38,922 nt of DNA from a virus. The stretch lies in the IMG/VR virus record IMGVR_UViG_3300032092_000089, positions 1-38,922 of that record. The stretch is one strand, 5' to 3'. Below are positions 33,611-38,922 of the stretch, in pieces. Each line of letters begins with the position of its first letter. Within the stretch, counting starts at the first letter, position 1. A program made the translations under genes and the position numbers. Below the pieces are notes generated by a model that did not search any database, was not told the origin of the DNA, and saw only the letters and a program-made list of their open reading frames with translations.

Positions 33611-33641
33611 AAAACCCCCGGCTGAGTGAGCAACCGGGGGT
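33605..33641 (-). terminator. Terminator of the leftward replication operon
   Basis: ACCCCCGG at 33614-33621 pairs with CCGGGGGT at 33634-33641 in an 8-bp GC-rich stem. Read on the minus strand the stem is followed by TTTTTTATTG, a good U-tract. Read on the plus strand it is followed by CTAAGGG, with no U-tract. It therefore mainly ends leftward transcription at the convergent junction, right at the stop codon of the giant gene. Confidence 0.85.
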
Positions 33642-33694
33642 CTAAGGGAGTGATGCAAGCATCAGGAAGGAGCAAACTTCCGAGGGTCATATAC

Positions 33695-33889
33695 TTACAT
33701 CCGCCATACTCGTAAACCCCTAATCCCATTTTCAATAGAAGCCTTGACCAATATCTTGATGCGTAGGCGCTTCACGACCACCATTAGTTGTGCCCGAGCG
33801 CGTGACACATGGAGGCACGGGAAGAACAAAGAAGTACCCTTCTGGAATGCGCGCCAGTTAACTTCATAGTCTATGCCCTCAATGTTCAT
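33695..33889 (-). CDS. Small conserved phage protein
   Basis: From ATG 33889 this protein has 64 residues (MNIEGIDYEVNWRAFQKGTS, then LFFPCL and VVKRLRIKILVKASIENGIRG). ATG 33919 would add ten residues but overlaps the primase gene by 41 bases and lacks a ribosome binding site; AGAGGA lies 11 bases before 33889. The F-KGTS-FFPCL and KRLRIK blocks are familiar from a small phage family next to primase and replication genes. The family has no function known to me. It is the last gene of the leftward operon, about 50 bases before its terminator. Confidence 0.65.
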   Translation of the reverse strand: MNIEGIDYEVNWRAFQKGTSLFFPCLHVSRARAQLMVVVKRLRIKILVKASIENGIRGLRVWRM

Positions 33890-36722
33890 CGGTTGAGGTG
33901 TCCTCTTTAGCGTACTCATTAACGCTTACAAAGTCTGGGTCCAGCTTGAACCATAGGCAGTGGACGTTATCACCTGAGACAGCCATACCCTTGGACATAC
34001 GCTTGTTGTCGCGCTTCAGCAGCCGACCTTGCTTCTCCAGCTTGTCGAGGGTGTCGTTGTAGTTAATCTGGTATTTGACGCAGTATTCCCGAAACGGCTT
34101 GGCGATCAAAAACATCATGTTGGTATCCGGCTCGATACGAATCAGCAACTCACCCTTTGGTTCGCGGATAGGCGCGGATGGCAGCTTGGTGCGACGGTCT
34201 GACTTGTCGTTCACAACGAGAATGTTCTGCATATGGCGATACAGGTAGTCACCTATAACTTGTTCGACACCGTTAAGCGGTGCCTTGGTATCTTGGCGAA
34301 GCCGCTCGACCATGTCACAAGCGTGTATATAGATGCGCTTCATATCCCAGTCGATCAGCTTGCACTTCTTAGCGAGGATACCACCTTCGATATTGGCTGC
34401 TAACGTAGCTGACCAGAAGCGTTCTTTGGGCAGAAGCTGAAGTTCACGGTCAATCTTGTCCTGCATCTGGAGGCATTTACCCACCACATACTCCATGTTG
34501 TTCAGCACATAGCGGATGTAGATAGGTCCGGCGTGGCCGTAGTTAGCAAATAGCACCTTATCGAATAGCTCTTTGGCATGTGTGGTGTTTATGGATTCCA
34601 CCAGCCCGATAGGGTACTCGATCAGGCGCATCAGTTCGCCCTCTGGGTTATCCTTCAAGATCGATAGCTTCTCGACGAACGAAGAGTTTGACGTCGAGAC
34701 CGTGATGTTCTGCCATGTGGTATTGTTTTCGCGCAGTTCATTTGACCCCGCCAACATACGCTCTTTGCCCTTACCGTTGGACAGCGAGTACAAGAAGTCC
34801 GAATATTCCTTCGACGTGACGTTGGTAAGCTCGTCCATGGTGGCTGGCAGATTGTTGAGGACGCCGACCCACTGAAGCTTACCGTTCATGGTATCGATTT
34901 CTTTTAGGCGCAGTTGCTGGGGGTGCCCGTAGACGCTGTTCACCATGTTAAGGATGGTGGTCTTACCCGTACCAGAATGTGAGTTGAATAAGTTGATGAC
35001 CGCGCCTGTTTGGTTAAGGAACTTTAGCAGCGGCGACCCGAACGCGCTGAGCGCGGCAAACGCTTGAGCTTCCATACCCGGCTCACCGTACAGGCTCCAG
35101 ACCTCTTTCCATTTATCAATCGACCCAACAGGGCCGATGAACTTAGCCAGCTTGCCGGTTGCCTTAGATGGCGGAGAGTAGATATTACCATCGACGGTCA
35201 TCTCCTGATCGCCCAGAACAAAACGGCTGTTGCCGTCTACCCAACCAAATTGTTGCCTCATGATTTCTGCCTTCTGTCTATCTTGTAGGTTTTCGGCTGA
35301 CGCGAGTACGTACTCCATCAGCATGTCGAAACGCTTGCCATAGCTGTACACCCCGTTGGCGGAGAGAATCTTGCGAAGCTCATCCTTCTGGGTAACTTTG
35401 GACATAGCGACGGTAAATTCCCGCAACCCGTCTTGTGGTAGGTGTAACCGCATAAGCGCGGAATCGCCCTCGCCGGGGTCGTGCATACGCTTCACGACAT
35501 AGAAATCGTTTGCGTATACCATCTTCGGCTCGACTTCTTCAGTCGCATCCTTTGGTGGCTTCTTCCAAACCCCACCGCCATCGCCCCTATAGAACGGGAA
35601 CGGGTATTTGGGGATGTCAAGCTGCTCAACCACACCCTCTTCGGTCTCCACCACGATGAAGTCCTCGCGGGATTCTTTAACGACCTTACCCAATTCCTTG
35701 GGGCCGAGGATTTTATCAAGGTGCGGACACCCCTCACATATCTCTGGGTTGACGCTCTTGAACTTGGCGCAGCTAGTTGACTTGCGGATGGTCTCCACTT
35801 TTCTGTCTATGGTCTCTGGGTCATAGTCAGGGTGACCCTTCGACATCATGTGGACTGCCGTGTCGGCGTCCTCACACATAGCTGCCACCGACAGCGCGTA
35901 GAACCATTCGTAATAACCAAGGCTATCTTGGTGCGTGTACGCGTGTAGGAGTTGGTTACAGCCATCGCCCTTAGCGGTGCGCTGCATGATTTGTTTGAAG
36001 TTGTAGCCTATCCCGTTTGCCATCGCCAGTTGGCGTGGTGACGGCTGGTAATCATCGTCAAAGATCGTTGGCTGCGCCTTGACTCCAAAGATGGAACGCA
36101 TCTCCTCGAAAGAAGTTGGCTTGCCCACATGGAGAATTTCAACTGGACGCGGCTCTGCTTCTTTGAAGTTAAACGTACCGGGCACACGTAGGACACGCGC
36201 CACCTCGAACACCGCGTTATCGACGTAGAGGTTCTGGGCGCGGCACACTTCCTTGAAGCGCTCTGCCACAGGTTCCCAGTCCCGACGCGAAACCTCTTCC
36301 GTAAGCGCCCAGTAGGCGTGGATGCCACCGCCTGAGTTTACTAACGTAGGGCTAGGTAGCCCCACTGTCTTACAGAAAGTACGAAGCGCCGTTATGGCAG
36401 CACTTTGGTCTACGTAACCATCAGGCCGTCCGGTCTTCGGGTCGATTTCAGCTTTGGATGGGCCGCAATCCACATCGAGCCAGAACGACTTGAGACCAAG
36501 TACGTTCTCCTTCTTGCGGTTGTCACCGGTTGCATATTTGGCAACCCCAAAGAATACGTTTCGACCAGCAGCGACGAAGCGCTCTATTAAAGCATCTGCT
36601 TCTGTCCGTGTAGCTACAAGCTCCTGACGAACGTCGGCTTCTTTCCCCGTCCCTTTAATGCCTGTAATAGCGAACCAGCCCCCCGCTGGCTGCACGAGGC
36701 TCAAGAGATCATATTGTTGCAT
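33879..36722 (-). CDS. Primase-helicase: AEP (RepB-like) primase plus DUF927 helicase
   Basis: From ATG 36722 this protein has 947 residues, with GGTGAG seven bases upstream. An in-frame GTG at 36755 lies inside a hairpin and is less likely. The N-terminal third has archaeo-eukaryotic primase motifs: LDVDCG with Asp83 and Asp85 as metal ligands, GGGIHAYW with His135, and RVPGTFNFKE. A Cys group follows (CAKF-----EICEGCPHL), probably zinc-binding. The C-terminal half is a DUF927-type P-loop ATPase: NSHSGTGKTT with Lys587 and a Walker B at MDELTN. It should make primers and unwind DNA at the fork in the cytoplasm. The length fits a fused primase-helicase. Confidence 0.88.
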   Translation of the reverse strand: MQQYDLLSLVQPAGGWFAITGIKGTGKEADVRQELVATRTEADALIERFVAAGRNVFFGVAKYATGDNRKKENVLGLKSFWLDVDCGPSKAEIDPKTGRPDGYVDQSAAITALRTFCKTVGLPSPTLVNSGGGIHAYWALTEEVSRRDWEPVAERFKEVCRAQNLYVDNAVFEVARVLRVPGTFNFKEAEPRPVEILHVGKPTSFEEMRSIFGVKAQPTIFDDDYQPSPRQLAMANGIGYNFKQIMQRTAKGDGCNQLLHAYTHQDSLGYYEWFYALSVAAMCEDADTAVHMMSKGHPDYDPETIDRKVETIRKSTSCAKFKSVNPEICEGCPHLDKILGPKELGKVVKESREDFIVVETEEGVVEQLDIPKYPFPFYRGDGGGVWKKPPKDATEEVEPKMVYANDFYVVKRMHDPGEGDSALMRLHLPQDGLREFTVAMSKVTQKDELRKILSANGVYSYGKRFDMLMEYVLASAENLQDRQKAEIMRQQFGWVDGNSRFVLGDQEMTVDGNIYSPPSKATGKLAKFIGPVGSIDKWKEVWSLYGEPGMEAQAFAALSAFGSPLLKFLNQTGAVINLFNSHSGTGKTTILNMVNSVYGHPQQLRLKEIDTMNGKLQWVGVLNNLPATMDELTNVTSKEYSDFLYSLSNGKGKERMLAGSNELRENNTTWQNITVSTSNSSFVEKLSILKDNPEGELMRLIEYPIGLVESINTTHAKELFDKVLFANYGHAGPIYIRYVLNNMEYVVGKCLQMQDKIDRELQLLPKERFWSATLAANIEGGILAKKCKLIDWDMKRIYIHACDMVERLRQDTKAPLNGVEQVIGDYLYRHMQNILVVNDKSDRRTKLPSAPIREPKGELLIRIEPDTNMMFLIAKPFREYCVKYQINYNDTLDKLEKQGRLLKRDNKRMSKGMAVSGDNVHCLWFKLDPDFVSVNEYAKEDTSTDEH

Positions 36723-36738
36723 TGCATCACTCACCGTT

Positions 36739-36755
36739 GTGGGGAAAACCCCCAC
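36739..36755 (-). promoter_or_regulatory. GC-rich hairpin just upstream of the primase-helicase start
   Basis: On the minus strand GTGGGG, a GTTTT loop and CCCCAC form a perfect 6-bp hairpin, ending 16 bases before ATG 36722. The ribosome binding site GGTGAG starts just 3 bases after the hairpin. It could affect translation, mRNA processing or attenuation. No U-tract follows it, so it is not a standard terminator. Confidence 0.45.
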
Positions 36756-36779
36756 TTATCGTTTGCTCTTTGTGAAAGC

Positions 36780-37013
36780 TCAACCCAAATTAGCTAGGTA
36801 GGACCGGATGGCATCACATGATTTGCCCCTTGGCTCACTCAACCCAAGAAACCAGTGATAAACCGTTTGGCGTGTAATCCCGAGGGTCTTTGCCACTTCC
36901 GCGACAGGGATGTCTTGGGCAAGACACGCTCGCCCAAGTTGTACCCCAAGGAGGTTAATATCTGCCTCCCCAATAGCCTCAGCTACACGTACGCTGTAGC
37001 CACGCATACTCAT
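36780..37013 (-). CDS. Small HTH DNA-binding protein
   Basis: This 77-residue protein has a helix-turn-helix at residues 36-57 (PVAEVAKTLGITRQTVYHWF), with the usual A-xxx-G-xxx-xxVxxW spacing and a GLSEPRG stretch after it. The first 35 residues are helical and the last 15 carry RSYLANLG. Its ATG overlaps the stop of the preceding gene (ATGA), so the two are coupled. Small Cro/C1-type or Fis-like regulators of this size control phage promoters. Whether it acts as repressor, activator or a structural DNA-binding protein is not visible. Confidence 0.75.
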   Translation of the reverse strand: MSMRGYSVRVAEAIGEADINLLGVQLGRACLAQDIPVAEVAKTLGITRQTVYHWFLGLSEPRGKSCDAIRSYLANLG

Positions 37014-37957
37014 GCGAAATCATCCTCTTCCGAATCTTCTTCGTCGAGCCACGCGCCAAGCACGGATGCCAGCGCAGGTTTTGCGTCAGCAGTGGGCTTG
37101 GGCTTAGCGGCCCGTTTGACTGGTGTGGCTGGCGCTTCGTCTTCGGCTTCGTCTTCGTCATCCCCGAACGGATTAGCGCTCACAGTGGGTGCGGCGATAG
37201 CAGCAACAGGAGCCGGAGCAGCAATAGCCTTAGCAGAATCTACAGCGCCGACAGTCAGCATGGTGTAACGCTCGGTCTCGGGGTCATCCTGCGCTGCGTC
37301 CACAAGTGACGCTTCCATCGCGGTCAGATGGCGAATAGGTTTGAACCCGACCTTAACCGTGTCTGCTTCGGTATCATAGATGAGGCGTGTTACCACCGTG
37401 TCGAGGGCGTGTTTGCTGGCAAGCATAAACTTCTTGTAGCCCTCGAAGCCATAGACGTTTCCGTCATTGTCACTGAACAACGACGCAGCAGGGATAGCGA
37501 TTTGGTATACGTCACCGCTAGGGTCCCCAGCGACGAGGACAGCCAGACGGCGCTCGTAGCGGCAAGCCTTCTTATTGTTAGGCGCGGAACCCTTAACGTC
37601 CTTGGGGCAACCACGACAGGCATTGCTCTGTTTATTGCTGGCCCCTGCTTCTGGCGCAACACCATCGTTTGACCAGCAGTCGGGTAGGGTAGCCTTGGCG
37701 TCTTTGTCGTAAGCAGCCGCATAGAATTTACGCGAAGGCTCAACCAGCCAGTCTACGATGATGACGTCCAGCGTATCGCTAACGGCCTTACCGATTTGCT
37801 CACCGTTGATGACGCGCTTGAAAGTGCGGCCATTGCTAAGCTGGATACGGCGCATGGTGCTTCCACCGCCACCGCTGGACATGCGGTCCATACGGCGAGA
37901 CTCACGCTGCACTGTAGGAACACTAGATGGTTCTTCAAAAATGGTTATATTGCTCAT
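37010..37957 (-). CDS. Candidate single-stranded DNA-binding protein with acidic tail
   Basis: From ATG 37957 this protein has 315 residues; GTG 37969, overlapping the upstream stop, is the alternative. The first 210 residues form a probable beta-rich core with a Cys cluster (CWSNDG and later ACRGCPKD, then KKACRYERRL), likely a zinc site. The C-terminal 90 are Ala/Pro-rich and end in a strongly acidic tail with final residues EEDSEEDDFA. An acidic tip with Asp-Phe is typical of phage ssDNA-binding proteins such as T7 gp2.5, where it recruits replication partners. Its place between the coiled-coil protein and the primase agrees. The assignment is functional analogy, since no sequence match is seen. 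Confidence 0.55.
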   Translation of the reverse strand: MSNITIFEEPSSVPTVQRESRRMDRMSSGGGGSTMRRIQLSNGRTFKRVINGEQIGKAVSDTLDVIIVDWLVEPSRKFYAAAYDKDAKATLPDCWSNDGVAPEAGASNKQSNACRGCPKDVKGSAPNNKKACRYERRLAVLVAGDPSGDVYQIAIPAASLFSDNDGNVYGFEGYKKFMLASKHALDTVVTRLIYDTEADTVKVGFKPIRHLTAMEASLVDAAQDDPETERYTMLTVGAVDSAKAIAAPAPVAAIAAPTVSANPFGDDEDEAEDEAPATPVKRAAKPKPTADAKPALASVLGAWLDEEDSEEDDFA

Positions 37958-37965
37958 TGCTATTC

Positions 37966-38370
37966 TCACTTCTCGGTTGGTTTGCGGACTTGGATTACGT
38001 ACTTGTTATCGATCTGGAGACCGATAGGGAGGACGTCCGGATTTGCCTCCAGAAACTGCTTCATGTTACCGTTGTGGATACGCTTTTCTAGGACGAAAGG
38101 CACATCATTGTCTGCGATAAACTTGTACATCTCCTCCCAATCCGTAGTCCAGTATCGGGTTTGAATCCGGCGGGATAGGGTGCCTGCGGGAGTGCGGACG
38201 CTATCGAGGTTCTGTTCGTTGCAGAAGTTAAGAAGCTCAGTGGAAATGAGTTCCAACTGGTCCTTCAGTTCCTTAAGCTTGGCATCGTGGGCTTCTTCCT
38301 CCGCTGCAACCGCAGCACGGATGTTGCGATATGCAGCCACGAGGTCGTTAATTGATGCAGGTTCTTCCAT
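37966..38370 (-). CDS. Coiled-coil phage protein (Gam-like nuclease-inhibitor candidate)
   Basis: From ATG 38370 this protein has 134 residues, with a perfect AAGGAG six bases upstream; a GTG at 38403 lies before this signal and is not preferred. Residues 8-50 form a long charged helix (LVAAYRNIRAAVAAEEEAH, KLKELKDQLELISTELL). The rest, SVRTPAGTLSRRIQTRYWTT, and KRIHNGNMKQFLEANPDVLP plus a beta end, is a combination known to me from phages and sometimes labelled Gam-like. Gam proteins block host RecBCD-type nucleases at DNA ends. The helix plus small domain is consistent but the sequence link is not certain, so this is a candidate only. Confidence 0.6.
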   Translation of the reverse strand: MEEPASINDLVAAYRNIRAAVAAEEEAHDAKLKELKDQLELISTELLNFCNEQNLDSVRTPAGTLSRRIQTRYWTTDWEEMYKFIADNDVPFVLEKRIHNGNMKQFLEANPDVLPIGLQIDNKYVIQVRKPTEK

Positions 38371-38483
38371 ATTTTGCTCCTTCATTTGTGTGCCGGTCCC
38401 CACTTAACCTGTCTATTCGGGTCCGCCTTTTTTGTTCAGCGCCATCGCAAGGAAACCGACACACTTTTCTCCTAGACCCTGTA
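38371..38483 (-). promoter_or_regulatory. Intergenic leader with small inverted repeat
   Basis: This gap between two leftward genes holds AAGGAG for the coiled-coil gene. At its upstream end lies CTGTA-CTA-TACAG (38479-38491 on the plus strand), a perfect 5-bp inverted repeat with a 3-base spacer, beside TTGACA (38497-38492, minus strand) inside the end of the neighbouring gene. A matching -10 box at 17 bases is poor (TAGGAG). Operator or promoter function is speculative. Confidence 0.3.
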
Positions 38484-38753
38484 CTATACAGTGTCAATCT
38501 CTTTAAGATATTTTTCGTCAATATGCATCGTCCTAGCGTGGGGCGTTTCAACGAATGGTTTGCATAGGTATTCATGGGTATGTCTGTTGGGCGAAACTAT
38601 ATCCACTACCGTAAAACCCTCAGGGTAGGTTAGTTCGTACGCTTTCTTAGTGCAGCCAGTTGCCCTTAGGTGAAGTCGCGGCTTCACCTCGACACGGTCG
38701 CCCACCTTAAACTCAAATACTGGGGGGCGTTCAAACATTGTAGTCTCAGTCAT
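38484..38753 (-). CDS. Small SH3/KOW-like protein
   Basis: The protein has 89 residues. It has GGAGG as ribosome binding site about seven bases before ATG 38753, and its first eight bases overlap the end of the helicase gene. The sequence FKVGDRVEVKPRLHLRATGC and later YPEGFTVVDIVSP suggests a small beta barrel of KOW/SH3 type. The end, MHIDEKYLKEIDTV, is helical and acidic. Such proteins in phage replication operons often bind nucleic acid or host polymerase, but nothing specific is visible. Confidence 0.6.
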   Translation of the reverse strand: MTETTMFERPPVFEFKVGDRVEVKPRLHLRATGCTKKAYELTYPEGFTVVDIVSPNRHTHEYLCKPFVETPHARTMHIDEKYLKEIDTV

Positions 38754-38922
38754 TTTCTTCCTCCGTCATTTGTCTATATAAATCGATAATACGCTTATGG
38801 TTCTCGATGTTCCCACGCAGCATGTTGTAAAGGCGGTCTTCCACCTCGCTGCCTTTGATATGCACGATGGTCATGGCGTTCTTTTGGCCGGGGCGATCAA
38901 TACGGGCGTTGGCTTGGAGGTA
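38746..38922 (-). CDS. SNF2-family DNA helicase, C-terminal end (partial)
   Basis: The last 58 codons of a gene that begins beyond the window are visible. QANARIDRPGQK is helicase motif VI of SNF2-type (superfamily 2) ATPases, with the Arg that contacts ATP. It is followed by MTIVHIKGSEVEDRLYN, the usual segment after it. SNF2-like helicases of phages act in replication, recombination or remodelling. The end is a short charged helix (LYRQMTEEEND). Its stop overlaps the next gene. Confidence 0.85.
   Translation of the reverse strand, partial: YLQANARIDRPGQKNAMTIVHIKGSEVEDRLYNMLRGNIENHKRIIDLYRQMTEEEND

Noticed and set aside
36722-36755. GTG start at 36755 for the primase-helicase
   Set aside because: It lies inside the GTGGGG hairpin and has no ribosome binding site, whereas ATG 36722 has GGTGAG at good spacing.
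38383-38464. Tiny frames in the gap before the coiled-coil gene (including a GTG frame behind AGGAG and an ATG frame MALNKKGGPE)
   Set aside because: They are very short or run into the next gene in another frame, and no feature separates them from chance. A leader peptide cannot be excluded.
1-38922. tRNA genes, CRISPR arrays, insertion sequences, integrase or attachment sites
   Set aside because: I saw no cloverleaf-type sequence, repeat-spacer pattern, transposase or integrase motif. A covariance-model search was not possible here.

Overview
This window is a piece of a tailed double-stranded DNA bacteriophage genome (Caudoviricetes), not a bacterial chromosome. Nearly every base is coding, many start and stop codons overlap, and the genes form recognisable virion, lysis and replication modules. 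The tail adaptors, absence of a long tape-measure or sheath gene, and a block of large ejection-type proteins suggest a short-tailed (podovirus-like) particle. A lipoprotein and a GH19 endolysin point to a Gram-negative host. The host cannot be named from the sequence, and no integrase, tRNA, CRISPR array or insertion sequence was seen.

Region 1 (1-6.5 kb, + strand): the C-terminal end of a probable major capsid protein, a strong terminator with a GAAA tetraloop, a structured leader, two small probable head proteins, a GT-A glycosyltransferase, a run of small lysine-rich proteins, two head-tail adaptor candidates, a zinc-ribbon protein and several small virion-type proteins. Region 2 (6.5-12 kb): a 1640-residue tail fibre with a C-terminal S74-type intramolecular chaperone, followed by two small genes. 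Region 3 (12-13.7 kb): the lysis cassette, with a lipoprotein, two small membrane proteins (one with an EF-hand-like tail), a GH19 endolysin and a small helical protein. Region 4 (13.8-20 kb): a 22-residue-repeat protein, a second fibre-like protein, a probable tail hub/nozzle protein and other virion parts.

Region 5 (20-33.6 kb): probable internal (ejection) proteins, including a T7 gp13-like GNAT-fold protein, a Gln/Ala-rich coiled-coil protein and a 2738-residue giant. The giant combines a GHKL (Hsp90-like) ATPase fold, an HExxH peptidase motif and a C-terminal PLxRF segment, and resembles the polyvalent proteins that phages deliver into the host. Two open frames lie inside this gene in the same shifted frame. 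Each has a good ribosome binding site and protein-like content, and each coincides with a low-complexity stretch of the giant. They are the strongest candidates for something undescribed here.

Region 6 (33.6-38.9 kb, - strand): a convergent replication and regulation operon. In transcription order it holds the end of a SNF2-type helicase, a small SH3-like protein, a coiled-coil protein, a candidate ssDNA-binding protein with an acidic tail, a small HTH protein, an AEP primase/DUF927 helicase and a small conserved protein. It ends at a hairpin whose U-tract faces leftward transcription.
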